From JBGRQB01 sp041725875 (GTDB lineage Bacteria; Bacteroidota; Ignavibacteria; Ignavibacteriales; Melioribacteraceae), in contig JBGRQB010000059.1 in NCBI GenBank assembly GCA_041725875.1, positions 1-21,827 of the forward strand: DNA of 21,827 nucleotides, read 5' to 3'. The position numbers were made by a program, and so were the translations under genes. Positions 6,170 to 12,891 of this stretch are shown here, piece by piece (position 1 is the first letter of the stretch; the number at the start of each line of letters is the position of its first letter). The notes below the pieces were generated by a model, which worked only from the letters and a program-made list of their open reading frames with translations, was not told where the DNA came from and ran no database searches.

Positions 6170-6607
6170 ATGGCAAATAAAAATCTGATAATAAATTCGG
6201 AAGAACACAGTCTTGAATTCAAAGCTATTGGATTGATTTTATGTATTGCTCAGGAGATAAACTCAAAGATGAACAGAGTGTTAAAACCTTTGGGGCTTTC
6301 TTCAACGCAGGCGGCAATACTCCATTGTCTTAGCGATTCACCCAATGGGGAATTGACGGTTAACCAAATCAGGAAACTTATGATTGAAGACAATCCAAAT
6401 GTTTCCCGTTCATTAAATAAACTTCAAAGTAACAAATTTGTGGTAAAGAGAAGAAGCAAAGATGATCAGCGAGTTGTTTTTATAAAAATCACCAAAACCG
6501 GAAAAGCACTAATAAAGGAAGCTGAAATATTATTGGCTCCGATATTAAGAATAAATGCATCCGGGAAAGAATCGGAAGCTTTGTTTAACATTTTGAAAAA
6601 AATCTAA
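6170..6607 (+). CDS. MarR-family regulator, copy 1, with a candidate redox Cys
   Basis: A 145-aa winged-helix regulator. The HTH region reads LSSTQAAILHCLSDSP, LTVNQIRKLM, NPNVSRSLNKL, and the wing is KRRSKDDQRVVFIKITKTG, the usual DxR motif of MarR proteins. Cys25 in helix 1 (LILCIAQE) aligns within about one position of the peroxide-sensing Cys of OhrR-type MarR proteins and is kept in the second copy at 7594. The frame opens at TTG 6149, but ATG 6170 gives MANKNLIINS, matching the MANKSLIINS start of copy 2, with AAGG upstream. It sits after the flavodoxin-ferredoxin pair and probably controls this operon. Ligand unknown. Confidence 0.85.
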   Translation: MANKNLIINSEEHSLEFKAIGLILCIAQEINSKMNRVLKPLGLSSTQAAILHCLSDSPNGELTVNQIRKLMIEDNPNVSRSLNKLQSNKFVVKRRSKDDQRVVFIKITKTGKALIKEAEILLAPILRINASGKESEALFNILKKI

Positions 6608-6665
6608 AACATTAAAGTGTTGTTCATTATACACAAAACGGCTCCGGTCGTTTAACCTCGAATAA

Positions 6666-6693
6666 TCCGCGGATTTCGGTCCGCGGAATTTTT
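6666..6693 (+). terminator. terminator or attenuator directly before the hydrolase ribosome binding site
   Basis: TCCGCGGA (6666-6673) pairs perfectly with TCCGCGGA (6680-6687) around TTTCGG, then ATTTTTA. The hydrolase ribosome binding site (AGGAG, 6696-6700) begins only 8 nt after the stem. A smaller hairpin, AAACG/CGTTT at 6636-6653, precedes it. No promoter fits between stem and gene, so the structure probably tunes read-through or translation. Confidence 0.65.
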
Positions 6694-6705
6694 ACAGGAG
6701 TAAAA

Positions 6706-7470
6706 ATGATAATTAAAAAAGGGAAAGGGGAATCAGGAAAAGCGCCCGTTTTATTTATACATGGTGCCTGGCACGGAGCCTGGTGCTGGGAAAAATATTT
6801 TATGAAACATTTTTCGCAAAACGGATATGATTGCTATGCGTTAAATTTAAGAAAACATGGCACTCCCGGAAATGTAAAGGGAATAAATTGTGTATCGATT
6901 AAAGATTATGTTGAAGATGTGAAATCAGCTGTTGATAAAATTGGCAGACTCCCGATTTTAGTCGGGCATTCAATGGGCGGAATGATTTTGCAGAAATATC
7001 TTGAAAAATATGAATGCGAGAAAGCTGTCCTGATGACTTCGGCTCCGCCTCGAGGTTCCTGGATTTCCAGTCTGAAATTACTTACCAAAGGTTACATCCA
7101 TACAAGTATGCTGACACTAAACTCACTTGGAATTGTTGATACTCCTGAAAAAGCAAAATGGGCTTTTTTCTCAAGAGGAATAGATAAAACTGAACTTGAA
7201 GAATATTCTGCAAAAATGAGCAGGGAATCGATAAGAGCAATGCTGTATATGATGCTTCCGAGCAGAATAAAAATAAACTTTCACAAAAAGGTTCCAATGC
7301 TTGTTATTGGAGCGGAAAATGACAAAGTGGTTTCAATTTCTGATAATAAAAACACAGCAAAAAAATATAGAGCAGAGCTAAGAATTTTACCTGATATTGC
7401 ACACGATATGATGCTTGATATTAATCATAAATCAGCTGCAGAAGCAATAATAAAATGGATTGAGCAATAA
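6706..7470 (+). CDS. alpha/beta hydrolase
   Basis: A 254-aa cytoplasmic alpha/beta-hydrolase with a full catalytic set: oxyanion region FIHGAWHGAWCW (17-28), nucleophile elbow GHSMGG with Ser89, acid Asp206 (in GAENDKV) and His233 (in IAHDMM). No signal peptide. The HGAWHGAWCW start resembles esterase/lipase-like and MenH-like hydrolases, but the substrate cannot be told. A CAGGAG ribosome binding site lies just after the hairpin at 6666-6687. The gene is flanked by two MarR paralogs, which hints that its substrate or product is a MarR ligand, for instance an organic ester or lipid peroxide; that part is inference. Confidence 0.88.
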   Translation: MIIKKGKGESGKAPVLFIHGAWHGAWCWEKYFMKHFSQNGYDCYALNLRKHGTPGNVKGINCVSIKDYVEDVKSAVDKIGRLPILVGHSMGGMILQKYLEKYECEKAVLMTSAPPRGSWISSLKLLTKGYIHTSMLTLNSLGIVDTPEKAKWAFFSRGIDKTELEEYSAKMSRESIRAMLYMMLPSRIKINFHKKVPMLVIGAENDKVVSISDNKNTAKKYRAELRILPDIAHDMMLDINHKSAAEAIIKWIEQ

Positions 7471-7475
7471 ATTTC

Positions 7476-7495
7476 GGCAAAGTGGCTGTTTTGCC
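7476..7495 (+). other. hairpin after the hydrolase gene
   Basis: GGCAAA (7476-7481) pairs with TTTGCC (7490-7495) around an 8-nt loop. A-rich sequence rather than T follows, so it is not a standard terminator. It lies just before the leader ORF at 7513. Confidence 0.35.
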
Positions 7496-7512
7496 CCAAA
7501 AAGGAAGAAATT

Positions 7513-7590
7513 ATGAAAATAAAATTGATTCTATTATTTACAGATATTTTTTATCTTTATGGCATTATTTGTGAAATAAAATCCAGATGA
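7513..7590 (+). CDS. 25-codon hydrophobic leader ORF before the second MarR gene
   Basis: ATG at 7513 follows a good ribosome binding site (AAGGAAG, 7501-7507). The frame encodes 25 residues starting MKIKLILLFTDIFY and ends TGA at 7588-7590, three bases before the ATG of the MarR gene at 7594. That MarR gene has no ribosome binding site of its own, so ribosomes finishing this ORF could restart there. It may be a leader peptide for coupling, a small membrane peptide, or decayed sequence. Confidence 0.4.
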   Translation: MKIKLILLFTDIFYLYGIICEIKSR

Positions 7591-7593
7591 TGA

Positions 7594-8025
7594 ATGGCCA
7601 ACAAAAGTTTGATTATAAATTCTGATTTAGAACTTAAATATAAAGTTCAGGCATTGCTTTTATGTATTGCTTCTGAACAAACTGCGGACTTAACAAAAAA
7701 GATAAAACCATTTAATCTTTCATTAACTCAACTTCAGATTTTGCATAATTTATCGTTTGCACCTGAAGGGAAACTTACCGTAAATCAAATTAAAAGTTTA
7801 ATGATTGATGAAAGTCCGAATGTTTCCAGATCTCTTAACAAACTGATGGAGAATGGACACATAGTAAAAGAACGTAATTTTGACGATCAGAGAGTTGTTC
7901 ACATTAGCATTACAAAATCTGGCAGGAAAGTCCACATAGATGCTGATAAAGCGATGATTGGCAGTGATTTGGATCTGACAGAAAAAGAGTTAGAACAACT
8001 TTATAAATTGTTAGTAAAAATATAG
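7594..8025 (+). CDS. MarR-family regulator, copy 2
   Basis: A 143-aa paralog of the MarR protein at 6170. Shared blocks include MANK-LIINS at the start, LLLCIASE with Cys24, LTVNQIKSLMIDESPNVSRS, and the wing DDQRVVHISITKSG. Helix 1 and the C-terminal dimer region have drifted, so it may bind another ligand or form heterodimers with copy 1. There is no ribosome binding site before the ATG; the upstream 25-codon ORF probably supplies ribosomes. A hairpin terminator follows at 8032-8061. The pair brackets the alpha/beta hydrolase gene. Confidence 0.85.
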   Translation: MANKSLIINSDLELKYKVQALLLCIASEQTADLTKKIKPFNLSLTQLQILHNLSFAPEGKLTVNQIKSLMIDESPNVSRSLNKLMENGHIVKERNFDDQRVVHISITKSGRKVHIDADKAMIGSDLDLTEKELEQLYKLLVKI

Positions 8026-8031
8026 TTTTGT

Positions 8032-8068
8032 AAATGACCTTAAACTCTGTTCAGGTCATTTAATTTTG
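8032..8068 (+). terminator. terminator after the second MarR gene
   Basis: AAATGACCT (8032-8040) pairs perfectly with AGGTCATTT (8053-8061) around a 12-nt loop, followed by AATTTTG. It separates the MarR gene from psd. TAATTTTG at 8061-8068 also fits a -7 box, but no TTG lies at the right distance. Confidence 0.6.
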
Positions 8069-8154
8069 GAGAAAGTGTTCCCCGTAATATAAAAACGTGA
8101 CTGAAAACAACGGGTTTTGAATATTAAAATATTGAATAAAAAGAGTATCATAAG

Positions 8155-9027
8155 ATGATTTTATACTTTGATAAAACTGAAAAGAGAATTTTGGAAGAAG
8201 CTGTTCCGGGTAAAGGAATATTAAAATGGCTTTATAATTCGTATGCCGGAAAAGTATCTCTGGAGTTATTGATAAAACGTAAATTTTTATCCGCGCTGGC
8301 AGGCTGGTATATGGATAAAAAAATCTCTGCGCGGAAAATCAAAAAGTTTATCAGCCAATATAATTTGGATATGTCTGTGTACCAGATACCTGAAACCGGA
8401 TTTGAAACTTTTAACGAATTCTTTTACAGAAAAATAAAATCATCTGAGCGTCCGACCGGCAACGGAATTATTTCACCTGCCGACGGAAAAATTTTAGGGT
8501 TTCAAAATATTAATGAACTGAATTCTTTTTTTGTAAAAGGATGTGAATTTTCTCTTGAAAGTTTTTTGCAAAACAAACAACTTGCTGAAAAATATAAAGA
8601 TGGTTCTATGTTCATAGTAAGATTAGCGCCAACAGATTATCACAGATTTCATTTTCCGGCAAGCGGAATTGTTTCGCAAACAGACTTAATAAAAGGGAAG
8701 TATTATTCGGTTTCTCCGCTTGCTCTGAAAAATAGTCTGGAAATTTTTTGTCAAAACATCAGAACACTCAGTACATTAAAAACAAAACATTATGGTGATA
8801 TTTTAATTTCGGAAGTTGGCGCAACAATGGTCGGGAGTGTTGTTCAGACTTACAAATCGCACAAGCAGGTAGAAAAAGGAGCAGAGAAAGGATATTTTGC
8901 ATTTGGAGGTTCAACCGTTGTGTTAATCTTTGAAAAAGGAAAAATAAAAATTAACGATGAAATAATTAGATGCACAAAAAATGGCTGGGAAACAAAAATA
9001 AATATGGGCGAAACAATTGCAACTTAA
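8155..9027 (+). CDS. psd: phosphatidylserine decarboxylase
   Basis: A 290-aa enzyme that converts phosphatidylserine to phosphatidylethanolamine at the membrane. The proenzyme cuts itself at the GGST motif (251-254, Ser253 becomes the pyruvoyl group; context YFAFGGSTVV). Other family marks are FNEFFYRKIK, SPADGKILG, PTDYHRFHFP and SEVGATMVGS. The long N-terminal region (GILKWLYNSYAGK) resembles the clostridial-type Psd of similar length. The ribosome binding site is weak (AGAG). It stands behind a terminator and convergent to an SDR gene only 2 bp away. No phosphatidylserine synthase gene is in the window. Its place after a redox/MarR cluster may be chance or may mean membrane-lipid adjustment. 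Confidence 0.93.
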   Translation: MILYFDKTEKRILEEAVPGKGILKWLYNSYAGKVSLELLIKRKFLSALAGWYMDKKISARKIKKFISQYNLDMSVYQIPETGFETFNEFFYRKIKSSERPTGNGIISPADGKILGFQNINELNSFFVKGCEFSLESFLQNKQLAEKYKDGSMFIVRLAPTDYHRFHFPASGIVSQTDLIKGKYYSVSPLALKNSLEIFCQNIRTLSTLKTKHYGDILISEVGATMVGSVVQTYKSHKQVEKGAEKGYFAFGGSTVVLIFEKGKIKINDEIIRCTKNGWETKINMGETIAT

Positions 9028-9029
9028 CT

Positions 9030-9719
9030 TCAGGGTGTTGTTAAAGAAACAGGTAAAACTTTTCCATTCATAAAACTATTTCCGCACAAAGCAAAATTGT
9101 AAATAAACTCCGCAATCTCTTCACTGGTTGTATCAGTCGAAAGCCCGGGAAAAGCTTTCATAAACATTTCAGTCTTAACCGATCCCAAAGAAAGACAATT
9201 AACTTTAATATTATCAGATCTAAATTCTTCTGCCAGACTCTCACTCAAATTTGCCAAGGCCGCTTTACTGGAACTGTATGCCGAGAGTCCCGAAAATTTT
9301 GAACTACCCTGAAATCCTCCCATACTTCCAATGTTTATAATATGGGCAGAACCGGAGTTTTTTAATTTTGGGTATAAATCACGAATTACTTTAACAGGAG
9401 CAAAAAGATTAACTTCAAACATTTTTTGCCATTCATTTATATTAATATCATTAAAGTTTTTGTTAACAAGAGTTCCGGCATTGTTTATCAAAATATCAAT
9501 TTGAGAAAACTCGTTTGTTTCATCAAGCAGTTTGGAGGCAGAGTATTTTTCTAAATCCATTTGAATAATTTTGAGTTTCTCATAACCTTTTAAGTTCATC
9601 AAATTATTTATGTTTCTTGACAAAGCAATTACGTTAAAGTTGTTTTCTTTAAGAAAAATTTTGCACAACTCAAACCCGATTCCTTTGTTAGCACCAGTAA
9701 TAAAGATAGTTTTATTCAT
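9030..9719 (-). CDS. short-chain dehydrogenase/reductase, possible pterin reductase
   Basis: A 229-aa classical SDR using NAD(P)H. The cofactor loop is TGANKGIG (8-15), NNAG lies at 79-82, and the catalytic residues are Ser132 (IGSMGG), Tyr148 and Lys152 (YSSSK). The frame can start at GTG 9731, overlapping the folE stop as GTGA, but ATG 9719 gives a normal SDR start (MNKTIFITGANKG). Neither has a strong ribosome binding site, so coupling to folE is likely. Linkage to GTP cyclohydrolase suggests a sepiapterin- or dihydromonapterin-reductase-like role, known from Chlorobium and other bacteria; the sequence alone does not prove the substrate. Confidence 0.85.
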   Translation of the reverse strand: MNKTIFITGANKGIGFELCKIFLKENNFNVIALSRNINNLMNLKGYEKLKIIQMDLEKYSASKLLDETNEFSQIDILINNAGTLVNKNFNDININEWQKMFEVNLFAPVKVIRDLYPKLKNSGSAHIINIGSMGGFQGSSKFSGLSAYSSSKAALANLSESLAEEFRSDNIKVNCLSLGSVKTEMFMKAFPGLSTDTTSEEIAEFIYNFALCGNSFMNGKVLPVSLTTP

Positions 9720-9727
9720 ACAGAAAT

Positions 9728-10420
9728 TCACTCAGATGTTAGTTGAAGATATTTAAAAAGTTCTTCACGATCTTTTTCATTTTCAAAGCTCCCGCAAAAA
9801 TGAGATGTGATTGTTGAAGAAGTATCATCTTTAACTCCGCGCATTGAAACGCACAAATGTTTGGCTTCAACAATTACAGCAACATCATTTGTATCAAGTG
9901 ATTTTTGTAAATCAAGAGCAATCTGCATAGTCATTCTTTCCTGAACTTGCGGACGCTTTGCATAATAGCGTACAATCCGGTTTAGTTTTGATAAACCTAC
10001 AACCTTGTCATTTGGTTTGTAAGCAATGTGCGCCTTTCCAATTATTGGTGCAAAATGATGCTCGCACATTGAATAAAAACTTATATCTTTTTCAATGAGC
10101 ATCTCTTTGTATTTGTAAATGTTTTCAAACAACCTGACTTCTGGTCGGTTTACAGGATTTAATCCGCTGAATATTTCTTTCACATACATTTTTGCAACAC
10201 GGCGGGGAGTTCCGCTCAGACTGTCATCCGTTAAATCGAGTCCGAGTATATTCATTATTTCGCTGAAATGTTTTTCAATCAATTTAATTTTGATTTCGTC
10301 GTTTGTGTCAAAAGCATCTTTTCTTAAAGGTGTTTCACACGAAGAAGTAAAATGATTGTCACCAATTTCTTCAATTGCCGCAATCTTATCAGAAGAATTA
10401 TTTTTTTGCGGGTAATTCAA
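9728..10420 (-). CDS. folE: GTP cyclohydrolase I
   Basis: A 230-aa enzyme making 7,8-dihydroneopterin triphosphate from GTP, the first step of folate and biopterin synthesis. Zinc ligands are Cys119 and His122 (SMCEHHF) and Cys190 (KHLCVSMRG). Other marks are SGTPRRVAKMY, GLSKLNRIV, RPQVQERMT and TSSTITSHF. The start is a TTG at 10418-10420 with AAAGG seven nt before it; no ATG lies upstream of the conserved part, so the TTG start looks real. The first 40 residues form a poorly conserved extension. An SDR gene overlaps or follows at its 3' end. Confidence 0.93.
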   Translation of the reverse strand: MNYPQKNNSSDKIAAIEEIGDNHFTSSCETPLRKDAFDTNDEIKIKLIEKHFSEIMNILGLDLTDDSLSGTPRRVAKMYVKEIFSGLNPVNRPEVRLFENIYKYKEMLIEKDISFYSMCEHHFAPIIGKAHIAYKPNDKVVGLSKLNRIVRYYAKRPQVQERMTMQIALDLQKSLDTNDVAVIVEAKHLCVSMRGVKDDTSSTITSHFCGSFENEKDREELFKYLQLTSE

Positions 10421-10594
10421 TTTGATACCTTTATATAGTTAGTAAAACCTCCCTGCGCAGCGCTGAAACTGCACAGAAAGGCTATTATGTATGGTTGTAT
10501 TTGCATACAGATTTTATTTTCAATTCCGGTTGAAGAAAAACCATAAAGAATATTCGAGTTTTATTTGCCAATTTTTATTTTAGTTTCTGATAAA

Positions 10595-11200
10595 TTACAT
10601 AAACAGCATAAACAAAGCAGGCATCGAAAGTATTCCTAAAATTCCGCCGGTCTTAACTGTTTTTTCTTTATCCCAGTTAATTATAAATTTGCGATTAAAG
10701 TCATAGGCTTTTTGACTCGGTTCTCCCATAAACGATCTTATTATCGGAGGGAACTCTATAATTGTTGCAGAAACAACATAACCAAAAGCACTTGCCTTAA
10801 TTGCCGCAGCTCCCATACTGCCTTTATTAATTAGAAATAATAATGCAAAAGCTATTGACCAGTGAGCAAGTGTTCCGCCGACTCCGAGTCCCTTAAACTG
10901 AATGTCATTATTATTTTCCATATCATAATCGAAAATAATTCCAAATTTTGTTATAGGGTGAAGATGGCAGGCAGCACCGAACATTTTTGTACCAAAATAA
11001 TGTCCCCATTCGTGCATTAATCTGTTCAGCATAAACCCTGAAAATCCTCCGACTGCAATACTAATTGCTATTGCGAAGGTCTGGTTATTTGCAACAGCCC
11101 ACTGATTTGTAAAATACCATAAATAAATTAATAGAATTGAAACTATAATATCCCTTGTAAAAATCGGGATGAAAGATCTTTTTTTTGTTTGTTCAGTCAT
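10595..11200 (-). CDS. membrane protein with HEWGH motif, candidate metalloprotease
   Basis: A 201-aa protein with several hydrophobic helices (about 17-32, 42-58, 110-127, 133-150, 187-200). HEWGHYFGTKMFGA begins at residue 63 inside a helix region, as in site-2 protease (M50) relatives, where HExxH binds zinc. The second M50 mark (a LDG-type motif) is not seen, so activity is uncertain; it could instead be a structural or metal-carrying relative. The frame opens at GTG 11209 but ATG 11200 (MTEQTKKRS) is the more natural start. A -7-like TATGTTTG lies upstream at 11231-11238 on the minus strand. Product family not recognised beyond this. Confidence 0.6.
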   Translation of the reverse strand: MTEQTKKRSFIPIFTRDIIVSILLIYLWYFTNQWAVANNQTFAIAISIAVGGFSGFMLNRLMHEWGHYFGTKMFGAACHLHPITKFGIIFDYDMENNNDIQFKGLGVGGTLAHWSIAFALLFLINKGSMGAAAIKASAFGYVVSATIIEFPPIIRSFMGEPSQKAYDFNRKFIINWDKEKTVKTGGILGILSMPALFMLFM

Positions 11201-11282
11201 TGTTACCACTTGTTAAATAATAGTACTGCACAAACATAAATCGGAAAAACAGAAAAAGAATTAACCTATGTTAAAAAATGAA

Positions 11283-11834
11283 TTATTTCTCTATTCTGAT
11301 TCTGCTTAAACTTTGCTGGGTAATTCCAAGGTAAGAGGCAATATATTTCAGTTTGGCTTTTTGAAAAATATCAGAATGGTTCTCCAGCAAAAGATCGTAG
11401 CGTTCTTTTGCTGTTTTGGTTTGCTGAACAACAAGTTTATCACTCATTTCAATTAATCGTTTGACTGAAAACTTACTTGCAATTTTTACAAATTCGTGAC
11501 TTGTATTATACAGCTCAACAAATTTTTCGTAACTCAGAATTTTTACTTTTGTATCTTCAAGAGCTTGCAGTGCGTAGGGTGTTGATTTTTGCGTGATGAA
11601 ACTTGAAATAACACCAGCAATAGTATTCTTTCCTCCAAACCAGTGAGTAATTTCACCACCTTTGGAATCGAAGTAGAAAGTCCGGACCAATCCGCTAACA
11701 ATAAAATAAATACTTTTGTGAATAGAATTGGGCATCATAAAAATTTCATTTTTGGGAATAATTCTCTCATCACTGTCAGCAATTAATTTACTGAGCTCTT
11801 CTATATCAAAATCTGTTATCTCTGTTTCAATCAT
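11283..11834 (-). CDS. Crp/Fnr-family transcription regulator
   Basis: A 183-aa regulator of the short Bacteroidota type. Residues about 22-110 form the cyclic-nucleotide-binding fold (IYFIVSGLVRTFYFDSKGGE, then HWFGGKNTIAG). A dimer helix follows, then a C-terminal HTH (KYIASYLGITQQSLSRIR) that is shorter than in E. coli Crp. No N-terminal Cys cluster is present, so it is not an oxygen-sensing FNR with an iron-sulfur centre. It is transcribed away from the signalling genes from a promoter at 11870-11900. Effector and targets are unknown; the two TTGAT-type boxes before the ABC gene at 21533-21585 are possible sites for this or another family member. Confidence 0.88.
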   Translation of the reverse strand: MIETEITDFDIEELSKLIADSDERIIPKNEIFMMPNSIHKSIYFIVSGLVRTFYFDSKGGEITHWFGGKNTIAGVISSFITQKSTPYALQALEDTKVKILSYEKFVELYNTSHEFVKIASKFSVKRLIEMSDKLVVQQTKTAKERYDLLLENHSDIFQKAKLKYIASYLGITQQSLSRIRIEK

Positions 11835-11869
11835 TTTAAGTCCGGTTTAGAATCTGAGGTTCAACACTC

Positions 11870-11900
11870 CGAATATAGCAACAAATATTATAATCACAAA
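11870..11900 (-). promoter_or_regulatory. promoter of the Crp/Fnr gene
   Basis: On the minus strand TTTG (11900-11897), 19 nt, then TATATTCG (11877-11870), one base off the Bacteroidota TTTG-N19-TAnnTTTG pattern. It would start transcription about 30 nt before the ATG. Confidence 0.45.
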
Positions 11901-12057
11901 TTACATTAAAATTTGGCAGAAGAATACGAAGATTAATGTATAAATATTTATAAATGGGAAATTTCCTTCTCGCTAAAGAAAATTTCAGGGCATCTGGAGA
12001 AGAGACATCAAATTTGCAGTTATTGGTAATAATTCAGTATAAAAGAGGTGTTGTGTT

Positions 12058-12870
12058 ATGGCAGAAAAAAAACTGAAGGTGCTGTGTGTGGGTAAATGTC
12101 TTGCCGACTTTGAAAAATTATCGGAAGAACATAATTATAATGTGTCACTAATAAAAGCAGATAATGAATTTTCTCTGCTGGAAACAAGCGAAATTGATCT
12201 GGTTATTTTTAATGAAGCAGATACAACTATCTCTGTTGAAAAATTATTAAGTCAGCTTGATAAAAAGAAAAAATCTGTCTCCACAATTGAAAGCAAATTA
12301 AAAGAAGCACAGGCCATTGCAAAACTGGGGAGTTGGGAACTTGATATTATAAATAACTCACTTTTCTGGTCAGACGAAGTTTATAAGATTTTCAATCTGG
12401 ATAAAGAAAAGTTTGGAGCCTCTTATGAAGCTTTTGTTGAGTTTGTTCATCCTGATGACAGAGAATTGGTTAACAGGGCTTATAAAAATCATTTGCGGTA
12501 TAAAAAAGTTTATGATGTTGAACACAGAATTTTACTGGAAAATGATGTAGTTAAATATGTTCATGAAAATTGTCACTCCGAGTTTAATGAAGAGGGTGAC
12601 CCGATTCGTTCTGTCGGAACAATTCAAGATATAACAAATTTGAAAATGACAGAAATTGAACTTGAGAAGCATAAAAACAATCTGGAAGAATTAGTTAAAG
12701 AACGGACAAAAGAATTGCATAAAGCAAATCTTGAACTAAAAGAAAAGACAGAAGAACTTGAAATGTTTAACAAGACAATGATTGACAGGGAAATGAGAAT
12801 AATTGAATTAAAAGAAGAAGTAAACAATCTTTCCGAAAAAAAAATGTACCCGGAAATATGGAATGAATAA
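12058..12870 (+). CDS. PAS protein with degenerate receiver-like N-terminus and no kinase domain
   Basis: A 270-aa cytoplasmic protein. Residues 5-65 look like the first half of a receiver domain (LKVLCVGKCLADFEKL, then IDLVIFNEAD) but the acidic pair and the phospho-Asp are missing; the Asp site reads Asn. Residues about 85-195 are a PAS_3-type sensor (AKLGSWELDII, EVYKIFNL, VHPDDRELVN, GTIQDITNLK). Residues about 200-262 form a coiled coil ending in MIDREMRIIELKEEV, a stretch that in related kinases leads into the kinase core, which is absent here. GAGGTG precedes the ATG. The hybrid kinase starts 21 nt later. Inferred role: sensor or adaptor acting on that kinase. Confidence 0.75.
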   Translation: MAEKKLKVLCVGKCLADFEKLSEEHNYNVSLIKADNEFSLLETSEIDLVIFNEADTTISVEKLLSQLDKKKKSVSTIESKLKEAQAIAKLGSWELDIINNSLFWSDEVYKIFNLDKEKFGASYEAFVEFVHPDDRELVNRAYKNHLRYKKVYDVEHRILLENDVVKYVHENCHSEFNEEGDPIRSVGTIQDITNLKMTEIELEKHKNNLEELVKERTKELHKANLELKEKTEELEMFNKTMIDREMRIIELKEEVNNLSEKKMYPEIWNE

Positions 12871-12891
12871 ACTGAATTCGCGGAGCAAATA

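Noticed and set aside
8061..8068. psd promoter at TAATTTTG
   Set aside because: No TTG at 19-21 nt upstream and the match overlaps the terminator tail.
10441..10500. CTGCGCAG and CAGCGCTG palindromes upstream of folE as a riboswitch or operator
   Set aside because: Short, overlapping, and no further structure or known motif; too weak to call.
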